This document shows positions 20,494-28,116 of a stretch of DNA of 64,000 bases, one piece after another (within the stretch, counting starts at the first letter, position 1; each line of letters begins with the position of its first letter). Source of the DNA: Mycobacteroides chelonae (GTDB taxonomy: Bacteria; Actinomycetota; Actinomycetes; Mycobacteriales; Mycobacteriaceae). The notes below the pieces were generated by a model. It did not search any database and was not told the DNA's origin. It saw only the letters and a list, made by a program, of their open reading frames with translations. The stretch lies in the NCBI GenBank assembly GCA_014204435.1, contig JACHLF010000001.1:948889-1012888 (forward strand). Direction: 5' to 3'. The translations under genes were made by a program, and so were the position numbers.

Positions 20494-20540
20494 CCGAGTG
20501 GGTGTGCGTTTCGCCGCCGAATCGGCCTGGTACCGAATAT
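20494..20540 (+). repeat. Repeated RNA/DNA module, copy 2
   Basis: Contains GTGCGTTTCGCCG at 20504-20516 and GTACCGAATAT at 20530-20540. It lies immediately before the terminator at 20554-20582. Confidence 0.75.
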
Positions 20541-20553
20541 TGGAAATGTAGTG

Positions 20554-20582
20554 GGGCTCACGGGATACGTGTGCCCTTTTTT
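20554..20582 (+). terminator. Rho-independent terminator
   Basis: GGGCTCACG (20554-20562), loop GGATA, CGTGTGCCC (20568-20576), a nine-base stem with one T-T mismatch, followed by six T residues (20577-20582). Intrinsic terminators this canonical are uncommon in mycobacterial DNA, and no protein gene ends here, which supports a short non-coding transcript upstream. Confidence 0.85.
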
Positions 20583-20778
20583 CGTTCCCTTTGGGGGCTT
20601 AATTCTTGAGCCGCTTATTTAAGCGTGTATCTGGGGAGGGTCTTAGCTGGTCGTGCCGTAGGGCTTAGGGCCGTTTTAAGTGTTGACCTGCATTAAGTGT
20701 GTAGGTCGTAGTTTTGGTCTAGGTGGTTCCGCTGGTGGAGGCGGGACTAGATCTATTGACGTTTGTTACGGGGTTTTG

Positions 20779-20943
20779 ATGGTTTATCGGTATGCGGATT
20801 TGGTGGCGAAGTCGGTTGCGCAAGCACCGCCTTTGTCAGATGGTCAGTTGAACAGGCTGACTGTTCTATTTACCGCCTCCGGTCCTGGTGTTGCCGCTGT
20901 TTCTCATGCTGGCGATAAGCAGCTTATGGGTGCGGCTAGTTAG
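20779..20943 (+). CDS. Small hypothetical protein upstream of the replication helicase
   Basis: A 54-residue protein, MVYRYADLVAKSVAQAPPLS at the start, with a Ser/Asp-rich APPLSDGQLNRLTVLF segment. Similar short proteins with an APPL(S/T)DxQ motif often precede replication or regulatory genes in actinobacterial mobile elements; this is recollection, not a search. It lies 40 bases before the helicase gene. The ATG at 20779 is a choice; the open frame extends upstream. A TTGACC near 20684 with direct TTAAGTGT repeats (20676, 20693) may be its promoter/operator region. Confidence 0.5.
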   Translation: MVYRYADLVAKSVAQAPPLSDGQLNRLTVLFTASGPGVAAVSHAGDKQLMGAAS

Positions 20944-20983
20944 TGATCTACGAATTCTAAATTACTAAAGGGGAGATACTTTG

Positions 20984-21934
20984 ATGGAAACAAATAGTGT
21001 GGCAGACGCTGATGTCGCCAAGTTCAACATTTTAGATTGGGAGACCGAATTCAACCGGGTGCCCCAAGAGCCTGACTGGCTGGTGCCGGGGGTGTTGATA
21101 CGGGGCGCAAACGCCTCGCTGGTGGCCGCTGCCGGTCAGGGAAAATCGCTGCTGGCCTTGGATATTGCGGCGGCGTTGGCCTCGGGTCGGCCCGTACTCG
21201 GCCAGCCAGTGCACACAACTATTGAGGTGCTGTATCTGGACATGGAAAATTCCGCAGAAGACGTGATCACCCGCCTACACGATATGGGCTATACGCCTAA
21301 CGAATTGCTGTATTTGCAATACAGCTCATTTCCCGACATCGGCACCTTAGATGAGTCCGAAGGTGCCGAACGGCTGCGCGCACTGGTGGAATCGTCTAAC
21401 GCCGAGTTCGTCGTGATCGACACCGCCTGCCGGTTCGTGGACGGCGAAGAGAACAGCAACGACACCTGGCAGGACCTGTACCGATACACGCTGGCCCCGC
21501 TGAAACGGCGGCACTGCACCGTGTTGCGGCTGGACCACTGCGGAGTGGACTCGACTAAGGCGCGTGGCGGCACCGCTAAACGTGATGACGTGGACGTGGA
21601 ATGGCGATTAGATGTCACGGGCGGTAAAGCCTCCGGGGAGCACGCCGTGACGCTGCGATGCGCCAAACAACGCCAACCCCACTATCCGGGACACGTAAGC
21701 CTCATCCGCACGACATCGCCGCTCGCGCACACACTGACCGCTACGGCGATTGACGGAACGGCCAAGGACATCGACCAGGTAGCGGCCTGCGTGGACAAGC
21801 TCGATGCACTCGGCGTTCCGGCGACGGCAGGGCGCGAACGGGCCCGCGAGGCTCTACGCGGTGTCGGATGGCGCGGCAGTAATGACACGCTCGGCGAAGC
21901 GCTCAAACTCCGCAAAGAACCTGTCCGGACATGA
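20984..21934 (+). CDS. RepA-like AAA/RecA-fold replication helicase
   Basis: A 316-residue ATPase of the AAA_25/RepA (RSF1010-type) class, used as replicative helicase or loader by plasmids and mobile elements. Walker A AAAGQGKS is at ~48-55, Walker B-like EVLYLDMEN follows at ~86-94, then FVVIDTACRF and a conserved LRLDHCG...GGTAKRDDVD stretch typical of the family. The ATG at 20984 has AAGGGGAG upstream. No separate initiator or primase is seen. It suggests the island can replicate when excised, or did in the past. Confidence 0.8.
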   Translation: METNSVADADVAKFNILDWETEFNRVPQEPDWLVPGVLIRGANASLVAAAGQGKSLLALDIAAALASGRPVLGQPVHTTIEVLYLDMENSAEDVITRLHDMGYTPNELLYLQYSSFPDIGTLDESEGAERLRALVESSNAEFVVIDTACRFVDGEENSNDTWQDLYRYTLAPLKRRHCTVLRLDHCGVDSTKARGGTAKRDDVDVEWRLDVTGGKASGEHAVTLRCAKQRQPHYPGHVSLIRTTSPLAHTLTATAIDGTAKDIDQVAACVDKLDALGVPATAGRERAREALRGVGWRGSNDTLGEALKLRKEPVRT

Positions 21935-21982
21935 GCGGACAGCTTGATCAAAACCGCTGGTCGGGGCTGTCCTACCACCAGC

Positions 21983-22145
21983 GTCCCCTTTAGGGGACGG
22001 GTGGGGACAGGCACCCGGACGGACAAAAGCACTTCTGCCAAAACATTCGATTTGAAATTGAAAGTGGTGGACTGTTTCGGGCCGGGGAGAGAGGGGCTGA
22101 TTTGCATGAAGTGTCAGGGTGCGGGCTGCAAAGGGGGTATCCCCC
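21983..22145. other. Two short palindromes upstream of the island TetR gene
   Basis: The gap 21935-22210 holds GTCCCC-TTTA-GGGGAC (21983-21998), a perfect six-base hairpin placed after the helicase stop, and GGGGG-TAT-CCCCC (22133-22145). The first could end the helicase transcript; either could be an operator for the TetR protein encoded from 22211. The open frame that runs through this stretch from 21944 does not look protein-like. Confidence 0.4.
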
Positions 22146-22210
22146 AGGCAAACCAGGGGGTCGGGTGGCGGCCCTTTAATGCTGGGGGTGTGGGCGAGCG
22201 GGGGCAAAGC

Positions 22211-22804
22211 GTGGATGCGGTTGCGGTCCGGGGTAAGGGTCGTCGGAAACAGGTTCTCGATACCGCCGTTGACTTGCTGGCCTCTGGCGGCGAGCGGGCG
22301 ATGACGTTTCACGGGGTGGATGATGCGGCGGGTGTACCGAGGGGCAGCACGTCCAACCATTTCCGCACGCGGGATGCTCTGCGGGTCGGAGTGTGCGCCG
22401 AGGTCCTAACGCGGCGAGCCGGGGTATTCATTGCTTCGGCATGGCCCAACGGGACGGGCAATCCCCACACAGTCAGAGAGTTGACCGCGTCGCTGTCAGG
22501 TTATGTGCTCGATGCCACCGACGCGTCGATGACCGCTACGGGTGCGGTGGCGCGTGCACATCTGTCACTGGTCGTGCTGGCGCAAGTCCATCCCGAGTTA
22601 CGCCAGATGCTCGCGGCCAGCGATCTACGTCTACAGCACGTACTGCACACGGCCCGATGCGTCATCAACCCGGCTGCCCTCGCGTGGCATACCGAGATGA
22701 TCACCGACTACCTAACCGGGGTCATCACCACCCAGATCAGCGCACCGCGTGAGAAGTTCAACCCCCGCCCCGGAATCGCGGTCCAGCTCGCCGCCACGTG
22801 CTGA
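22211..22804 (+). CDS. TetR/AcrR family transcriptional regulator
   Basis: A 197-residue regulator. The HTH occupies about 8-55 (RRKQVLDTAVDLLASGGERA, then GVPRGSTSNHFRTRDALRVG). The C-terminal ligand domain is of the TetR type seen with VLAQVHPELRQML. The GTG at 22211 is chosen because the TetR homology starts right after it and a G-rich ribosome site precedes; the frame stays open upstream to 21944 without family resemblance. It probably controls island genes; its target is unknown. Confidence 0.75.
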   Translation: MDAVAVRGKGRRKQVLDTAVDLLASGGERAMTFHGVDDAAGVPRGSTSNHFRTRDALRVGVCAEVLTRRAGVFIASAWPNGTGNPHTVRELTASLSGYVLDATDASMTATGAVARAHLSLVVLAQVHPELRQMLAASDLRLQHVLHTARCVINPAALAWHTEMITDYLTGVITTQISAPREKFNPRPGIAVQLAATC

Positions 22805-23004
22805 CCGGGCGTGGGGCACGGACGTACGCAAGCACCGGCACACCATGCCGCCCCTCGCACGGATCAAAAGGGGGCTCACAGTATGAGCACCCTGCCAGCG
22901 CTCTCCGTGCTTGTCGCCGTGTCTCAATTCTTTAGAAACGGACACTCGCGCCAGTGGGGAACCGGGAACGTTCGACGGTTCCAAACATGCTGGTCGTTTT
23001 TCTC

Positions 23005-23060
23005 AAAAGTCGTATCAGAATCAAAGTCTCGTATTGACACAGTTTTGCGACTTATGAGAC
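23005..23060. promoter_or_regulatory. Putative resolvase operator or res site
   Basis: Immediately before the resolvase gene there are direct repeats AAAGTCGTAT (23006-23015) and AAAGTCTCGTAT (23023-23034), and GTCTCGTA is repeated inverted as TTATGAGAC (23052-23060). A TTGACA hexamer at 23034-23039 is a good -35. Small serine recombinases bind such repeats next to their own gene. The rest of 22805-23069 shows no gene. Confidence 0.4.
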
Positions 23061-23069
23061 GCTGTCGGT

Positions 23070-23702
23070 ATGGCGACGAACACCACCGCGACAGACACCC
23101 TGACTCCTTCTGTGGAGCCGACGACGGGAACGGGTTGGTTGTTCGGATACGCCCGCGTCTCCACCGGGCATCAGTCGTTGGATCAGCAAGAGGACGCGCT
23201 GGCCGCTGCCGGGGTTGATCCGGCGCGTGTCTACAGCGATAAGCAATCCGGCATGTCCACAAGGGAACAACGCCCCGGCCTGGCGTCCCTGTTGGATAAG
23301 GCGCGGGCGGGGGATGTGATCGTGGTTGTCGGCATTGACCGGCTCGGACGCAACGCCTCGGAAGTCATGTCCACCATTAGGGAACTAGGCCAGCACGGCA
23401 TCGTGCTCCGCTCGTTGCGCGAGGGCATCGACACCGGCAACGCCACCGGACGCATGATCGCCGGAGTGCTCGCGAGCCTGGCCGAACTAGAGCTAGAGCT
23501 AGGCAAAGAACGCCGCACAGCGGCCCGTGAGGCCCGTAAAGCGCGCGGTCTACATGTGGGGCGACCTAAGGCCCTTAGCGCCGAACAGGCAGCCTTAGCG
23601 GCCCGCATGCACGACAACGGCGAATCAGCCACCACCATTGCCAAGGCAGTAGGCGTGTCCCGCGCAACGGTCTACCGGGTACTGGCCGAACAGGCGGGGT
23701 GA
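23070..23702 (+). CDS. Small serine recombinase (resolvase/invertase)
   Basis: A 210-residue resolvase/invertase family protein. Catalytic Ser31 lies in GYARVSTGHQSLDQQ. The GIDRLGRNASE motif, the regulatory LAELELELGKERR helix and a C-terminal HTH (GESATTIAKAVGVSRATVYR) complete the domain set. It may resolve island multimers or invert a segment. Its first ~20 residues (TNTTATDTLTPSVEPTTG) are outside the fold. It is distinct from the large serine integrase at 33478-34884. Confidence 0.9.
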   Translation: MATNTTATDTLTPSVEPTTGTGWLFGYARVSTGHQSLDQQEDALAAAGVDPARVYSDKQSGMSTREQRPGLASLLDKARAGDVIVVVGIDRLGRNASEVMSTIRELGQHGIVLRSLREGIDTGNATGRMIAGVLASLAELELELGKERRTAAREARKARGLHVGRPKALSAEQAALAARMHDNGESATTIAKAVGVSRATVYRVLAEQAG

Positions 23703-23756
23703 TCTCTAGCGCGCTGTCGGTTCAGGGCTAGTGGCGACAGCGCACAATGGCCGGTC

Positions 23757-24497
23757 ATGGATGCATGCCCGGTTTGGGGACAGTGGGGTGATTTGTCCCG
23801 CGACCAGATACGGGTACAGGTGGGGCCGGGACTGGATGACAAGTTTCGGCTGTATTCGGGGTATTTGCGTTTTTCGGAGGCGTTGGGCGATGGGCCGCCC
23901 GCGTCGGCGACCTCTAAGTCTCGGCATGTTTTTCCGGAGATTCGGGCGTCGCGTCAATTGCAACGTGCGGTGATGAGGATCTCCGCTGACACCCAAAAGG
24001 CGCTACAGGTGGGGTTTCATCAGCAACTCGACATTGTGATCGCTGCGTGGGAGCGGTGGTGTCAGGGCGGGCCATGGGACTTGAATTTTGCACCCGTGCA
24101 GCCGTACCCATGGTCAGAGTTTGAGGCGCGGACCTTCCAGTTTGAGCCCGCCCGGCCATTGGCATTCAATGAAACCGTGATGCCGCTTGATCGCATCCGC
24201 AGATCACAGCAGATGCTCGCGGAGTCGATGCGTGGCTATGCCGACAAGGCCATGGTCGCCGCTGACATCGCCGCCAACCAGGCCGGAGATGGCGACATAT
24301 TCGACGCGTTGCGCCTCATCGTCTATGACTATGTGGCCGCGTCGGCATCGGTGGCACGGTATTGCGCCGCCATGACGGACTGGGTAACTGCCATCGTGGC
24401 CTTCACGGTCACCCAATACGAGACGACGCGTTTGTGGGCGGAACCCATATTCGCCTACCGGGACTGCTCCAAAGGCAACTATTGGACACCCCAATAA
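23757..24497 (+). CDS. Hypothetical protein of the island
   Basis: A 246-residue protein without a recognised family. It has no signal peptide; the middle (WERWCQGGPWDLNF, YPWSEFEARTFQFEP) is aromatic, and the C-terminal half is helical and alanine-rich (DRIRRSQQMLAESMRGYADK, then VYDYVAASASVARYCAAMTD). It follows the resolvase by 54 bases and faces the next gene. Codon use is consistent with real coding. Confidence 0.6.
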   Translation: MDACPVWGQWGDLSRDQIRVQVGPGLDDKFRLYSGYLRFSEALGDGPPASATSKSRHVFPEIRASRQLQRAVMRISADTQKALQVGFHQQLDIVIAAWERWCQGGPWDLNFAPVQPYPWSEFEARTFQFEPARPLAFNETVMPLDRIRRSQQMLAESMRGYADKAMVAADIAANQAGDGDIFDALRLIVYDYVAASASVARYCAAMTDWVTAIVAFTVTQYETTRLWAEPIFAYRDCSKGNYWTPQ

Positions 24498-24513
24498 TCC
24501 TGCGCAGTAACAC

Positions 24514-24527
24514 AGTTCGCGCGAACT
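24514..24527. terminator. Palindrome between convergent island genes
   Basis: AGTTCGC-GCGAACT, a perfect 14-base palindrome, lies between the ends of the two convergent genes and overlaps the stop of the minus-strand one. There is no T-run. A bidirectional transcript-end function is likely but unproven. Confidence 0.45.
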
Positions 24528-25284
24528 ACACCGACTGTTCCTCGTCCGGGTAGGGCCAGACAGCGGCGTTGGCTTCTTTAGCGTAGGTGACGATTTCGTG
24601 CATGAGCGACGTGAACGGGGAATCCGGCAGTGCCAGACAGGAATTAAATGTTTCGGTCAGATCGTGGCCTCCGCGTGCGCATTCCAGAATCGCCCACGGC
24701 ATACCCGGCACGTCAGCGCCGATACGCTCCCGAATGGTCGCCACAGTGGAGGCCTGTAGATCGGCCTCCTGGCCGTGGATCTGCATCAAGCGGTGCTCAT
24801 GGCGGGCACGGCGGACGCGAGTCTCATCGTCAGCACTTGTGCCTTCATCCACGCTTACTGATCCGTCGGGGTTGATGACGAATCCATCCGCGATGGCCTC
24901 AGCTTCGGCCTCGGTACGTGCGCGCTCCACCGCCCGCATGCCGTCGATGCACGCCATACCGGCCTCCGACACCGCAAGCCACCGCTGCGACAGCTCTAAC
25001 CGGCGCGGCTCGGCCTCGTCGGCGGCATCACGGGCAGCCAACGCCGCTGCAATGGCGTCCCTCATCACCGCCGACCCATCATGGGATTTCGCGAACAGTT
25101 TGAACCCGCCACAGTTCGCCGGGTCGGTCACGTCCGCTAGCCGAGACATCGAATCCAGCAGCTCTTGCGAAGACGCCCGATCATGCAACGGATTCAACGC
25201 CGAACGCGCAAACCGCCGTGCCGCCGCCTCGTAATCAGCTTGGGTACTGCTCGCGCTGTTGGCTTCGTGATCGTCCACGGCCAC
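24526..25284 (-). CDS. Hypothetical helical protein of the island
   Basis: A 252-residue acidic, alanine-rich protein with no recognised family. It begins MAVDDHEANSASSTQADYEA and has a long helical middle (ERARTEAEAEAIADGF, RRARHEHRLMQIHGQEADLQ). There is no signal peptide or membrane segment. It is divergent from the toxin cassette, with a 215-base gap that contains a (CT)9 tract. Confidence 0.6.
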   Translation of the reverse strand: MAVDDHEANSASSTQADYEAAARRFARSALNPLHDRASSQELLDSMSRLADVTDPANCGGFKLFAKSHDGSAVMRDAIAAALAARDAADEAEPRRLELSQRWLAVSEAGMACIDGMRAVERARTEAEAEAIADGFVINPDGSVSVDEGTSADDETRVRRARHEHRLMQIHGQEADLQASTVATIRERIGADVPGMPWAILECARGGHDLTETFNSCLALPDSPFTSLMHEIVTYAKEANAAVWPYPDEEQSV

Positions 25285-25379
25285 ATCATGCCTCCTAGCT
25301 GCACCGACACGCCACCGGACATCCCCTGGGGGGTGACCCCTTTTCGCTGGTCACACGCGCCTCACTCGGCCAGCGCCCG

Positions 25380-25397
25380 CTCTCTCTCTCTCTCTCT
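25380..25397. repeat. (CT)9 microsatellite upstream of the toxin cassette
   Basis: Nine CT dinucleotides in the gap 25285-25499 between the divergent hypothetical gene and the first gene of the cassette. Tracts of this kind can vary in length by slippage. No other structure stands out in this gap apart from a G-rich run near 25320-25340 (CCCCTGGGGGG type). Confidence 0.8.
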
Positions 25398-25499
25398 ACG
25401 AAATCAGGCTTTCTGGTGAGGTCTCGACCCGATGACAACTCCTGGCCTACGATGAGCAGCAACATCGCCCGCCGCAAGGGCCGGACCTGGAGGGGAACC

Positions 25500-25871
25500 G
25501 TGGGTATCGAAGATCTGATCAATAACGCGAAGTCCGGCCAACTGGTGCTGCACATGGATGATGAGGCGTTTAGCAAGCTCATCACAGCCTGTGATGTCTA
25601 CATTGACGACCTTAAGGACCTTTATCGCAAGGCGATGGCGCTTGCGGACAAGCCTCTCGGATTCTCTGAGGATCATCTCGATTCGGGTGCCCAGCTTGCC
25701 AGGAAACTCCAAGAGAAGGCAGGCGCGCCGGAAAACAGTGCGGCGGCAACATTTATGTCGCATATCGAACGCGTTGAGGACATGAAGACGTTGTTTCTGG
25801 CGACCCGAAGTGGATTCCGCGAAATGGAGACGAACAACGCCCGCAGCTTCAAACCGGGCGATGGACACTAG
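25500..25871 (+). CDS. Helical protein, possible type VII secretion partner
   Basis: A 123-residue protein starting GTG at 25500, preceded by GGAGGGG; the open frame upstream looks non-coding. It is almost entirely helical (DDEAFSKLITACDVYIDDLK, then ARKLQEKAGAP and HIERVEDMKTLFLATRSGFR) and ends in a short loop. Size and position ahead of a DUF3558-like lipoprotein and a WXG100 gene suggest an ESX-associated helical-hairpin protein (EspC- or WXG-like), though no WXG motif is present. It overlaps the next gene by 11 bases. Confidence 0.55.
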   Translation: MGIEDLINNAKSGQLVLHMDDEAFSKLITACDVYIDDLKDLYRKAMALADKPLGFSEDHLDSGAQLARKLQEKAGAPENSAAATFMSHIERVEDMKTLFLATRSGFREMETNNARSFKPGDGH

Positions 25872-26430
25872 TTGGTTTACGCGGCCTGCCGTAACCGCGT
25901 TATCGGCTGTGCTGCTCGTCTCATGTAGCCACACTGGCATTCAGGCCAAGCCCGACAACACGGCTACCGCAACGACATCAGCGGTCCCTACGAACGCAGC
26001 CGGTAGACCCACGATCACCTACGAGCCGTGCACGCAGATACCGGCGACCGTGATCGCTCAGCAGAAACTTGACCGCCGTCCCCCCGAACCTGACCGCTCC
26101 AGCGACGGCGACATCGAAAACAACAGGTGCGGCTACATGGCGCAAGCGCGTTACGGGGTAACGGTCACCGCGTCTAACTACACCCTGGAGATGGACAAGA
26201 AAATTGACTATCACTGGGATTTCAAGGAATTCGACATCAACGGACGGCGCGCGCTGAGCTATTACGTGATGAAAGGCAAGTCTGACTCCTGCACCATTGA
26301 CGTCGAAGCCACCACCGGCACCTACGGGGTCATGGTCACCAACCCGCAAAACACCTTCGGTGAGTACCCCGATTGCCCAACAGCAGCACGCGCCCACCTC
26401 AACGCGTTTCTGCCCTATTTCCCGGTCTAG
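25861..26430 (+). CDS. DUF3558-like lipoprotein
   Basis: A 189-residue predicted lipoprotein with lipobox LLVSC (Cys22). The mature part has the actinobacterial DUF3558 look: a Thr/Ala-rich linker, then a short domain with paired cysteines (YEPCTQIPATVI, NNRCGYMAQ, DSCTIDV, YPDCPTAA). Such lipoproteins frequently accompany WXG/EspC-like exported toxins in mycobacteria. Its start overlaps the end of the preceding gene, so the two are coupled. Confidence 0.7.
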   Translation: MDTSWFTRPAVTALSAVLLVSCSHTGIQAKPDNTATATTSAVPTNAAGRPTITYEPCTQIPATVIAQQKLDRRPPEPDRSSDGDIENNRCGYMAQARYGVTVTASNYTLEMDKKIDYHWDFKEFDINGRRALSYYVMKGKSDSCTIDVEATTGTYGVMVTNPQNTFGEYPDCPTAARAHLNAFLPYFPV

Positions 26431-26503
26431 CAATGCTGCATCCCTAGCGCGGCGCGATGGCTGCCGGTTATAGTCCGGGCGTATCCGCAAATAAGGGGGC
26501 ACT

Positions 26504-26809
26504 ATGGTCGCTGAGCCGCTAAGCGTTCATCCCGAAATACTGAACCGGCAGGCGAACGATCTTCTCGACGCCATGGACGCCTCGGCCAAGGACCATGCGC
26601 GCCACCACGACGCTATTGCAGAATCGGCGTCGGGCTGGGTCGGTGAATCTGCCCGCGCCCTGGAAAACCTGCGCGTCACGTGGGAGGACCAGCGCAACGT
26701 CCTGCACAAAGAGCTGGGCGCTCAAGGTATCCACATGCAGGAGGTTGCAGGCGGAATCGCCGATATGGACGGCACCAACGGCGCGCGTATCGACAAGAGC
26801 GGCCAGTAA
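26504..26809 (+). CDS. WXG100 family (ESX-type) protein
   Basis: A 101-residue helical hairpin protein with the W45-V-G47 turn in ASGWVGESARAL, the hallmark of WXG100/Esx proteins secreted by type VII systems as dimers. A TATAGT -10-like box lies at 26469-26474 in the 73-base gap upstream, and AAGGGGG precedes the ATG, so a separate promoter is possible. Its TAA overlaps the ATG of the next gene (TAATG), indicating co-translation with the WXG-NlpC protein, its likely secretion partner. Confidence 0.85.
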   Translation: MVAEPLSVHPEILNRQANDLLDAMDASAKDHARHHDAIAESASGWVGESARALENLRVTWEDQRNVLHKELGAQGIHMQEVAGGIADMDGTNGARIDKSGQ

Positions 26810-28116
26810 TGGACACCGACGACCTGGAAAAGTGGGACGCCGACAAGCTACTCACGGTGATTGGTGCTGCCGAGTCTGCGCACAAATCGTTGGAAAAGCT
26901 CGGTGAAAGCTACGACGGCACCAAACGCAGCTTGGAAGACTGGGGCGGGCAGACCGCCGAGGCATGGCGCGCCCAGCACGGCAAAGTGCGCACCGACATC
27001 ACAGAGCAAGGCTGGCAGGCAGCCCAAGTGGTACGGGCACTGCGACCGCTCTACAACGAAGTCCGCGCGGTCAAAACCGAATACGAGGAAATAAAGGGCA
27101 TCGTCCAACGCAACCAGTGGGCAATGGCCAAAGACGGCAGCATCACCGCGCCCAACTCGCCCAAAGGCGAGGACTACCAGAACACCATGAACCGTCAGAT
27201 GCTTGAGGCACGCGCCAAGGCCCTCCTCAAGAAAGCCGAAGGCGTCGATCTCGACATCGCCGCAGCACTCCGCGCGATCACCTCCGGCGGCATACCAACA
27301 ACCGGACACACCGGCCAACCCGCACCAGCTCCCAAACCGGAACCCGCACCCGCGCCTAAGCCTGATAAGGACCCATCAGTGCTTGCTTCCGGCCCCGTCG
27401 CAGGCCCAGACGGCAATCCGCCCTACAAGAACGGGGCAACGCCAACCATGATTCAGGGTGCCAAGTCAATTCCCTTGGGAGATAACCCGCCTGGTTACGA
27501 CCAGCTTGGCCCCGGTGCCCAAAGAGACCAAAACTGGAAGGAATACCTAAGCGGCAAAGAAGCCAACGGCGCTCAACGCGCTTCCGGGATGATGCCCACA
27601 ATGCTGCCTAAGCCCGAAGCCGTGGAAGACAAAGGGCTTCGCTCTATCGGTGCGGCAGGACGCCAACAGGGTGTCTCCTACGCGTGGGGAGCCAACCAGT
27701 CTCCCGAAGGCCCAACGCACGGAACACTTAAATGGGACACCGACGGCGGAGCACACCAGTACGGCGATGACAAGCGCGTCGGATACGACTGCGGCGGCTT
27801 GGTCCGTTTCTCGATATTCCAAGGCAGCGGCGTAGATCTCGGCATGGGTTCCAACGCCATCGACACCAACGACAACCTTGCCCCGATTAAGGGCGGGATA
27901 CCTTCCGCTTCAATCGGCCAGTACGCACAAGTGGGCGACGTTCTCGTGTTCGGCGGCAATCATTCCGGGCCATTCAGCGGGGACGCGACCACACACACCG
28001 GCATCTACGTTGGAAACGGATTAATGATCAACGCTCCGCAATCCGGTTCGCCGATCCGCCTCGACAACGCTTTCAACGACACCCGGATCACCGACGTTCT
28101 TAGGTTAAAGCCGTGA
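26809..28116 (+). CDS. WXG-domain NlpC/P60 peptidoglycan hydrolase
   Basis: A 435-residue two-part protein. Residues ~1-100 form a WXG-like helical hairpin with W45-G-G47 (LEDWGGQTAEAW). A Pro/Ala/Lys linker (APAPKPEPAPAPKPDKDP) lies near 170-190. The C-terminal NlpC/P60 domain has catalytic Cys328 (GYDCGGLVRF) and His396 (THTGIYVGNG). The plan predicts export through a type VII system and cleavage of cell-wall peptide. In the cassette it may open the envelope for the toxin or be an effector itself. Confidence 0.85.
   Translation: MDTDDLEKWDADKLLTVIGAAESAHKSLEKLGESYDGTKRSLEDWGGQTAEAWRAQHGKVRTDITEQGWQAAQVVRALRPLYNEVRAVKTEYEEIKGIVQRNQWAMAKDGSITAPNSPKGEDYQNTMNRQMLEARAKALLKKAEGVDLDIAAALRAITSGGIPTTGHTGQPAPAPKPEPAPAPKPDKDPSVLASGPVAGPDGNPPYKNGATPTMIQGAKSIPLGDNPPGYDQLGPGAQRDQNWKEYLSGKEANGAQRASGMMPTMLPKPEAVEDKGLRSIGAAGRQQGVSYAWGANQSPEGPTHGTLKWDTDGGAHQYGDDKRVGYDCGGLVRFSIFQGSGVDLGMGSNAIDTNDNLAPIKGGIPSASIGQYAQVGDVLVFGGNHSGPFSGDATTHTGIYVGNGLMINAPQSGSPIRLDNAFNDTRITDVLRLKP

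Larger units (their letters stand above)
20313..20582 (+). ncRNA. Candidate structured non-coding RNA with two repeated modules
   Basis: No convincing gene lies between 20183 and 20778. Within it, two copies of a ~48-base module (20384-20431 and 20494-20540) share CCGnGTGGnnGTGCGTTTCGCCG, a variable stem and GTACCGAATAT. Small stems flank the constant parts and differ in sequence but still pair (GTCC/GGAC in copy 1; ACC/GGT in copy 2; GCC/GGC versus GCCG/CGGC). Upstream there is a CCACC/GGTGG hairpin (20341-20357). The row ends in a canonical terminator. A promoter-like TTGACG lies at 20242. The transcript start is unknown, so coordinates are approximate. Confidence 0.5.

Noticed and set aside
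22811..23218. 135-codon plus-strand frame overlapping the resolvase start
   Set aside because: No ribosome site or family; the second half is an out-of-frame reading of the resolvase gene.
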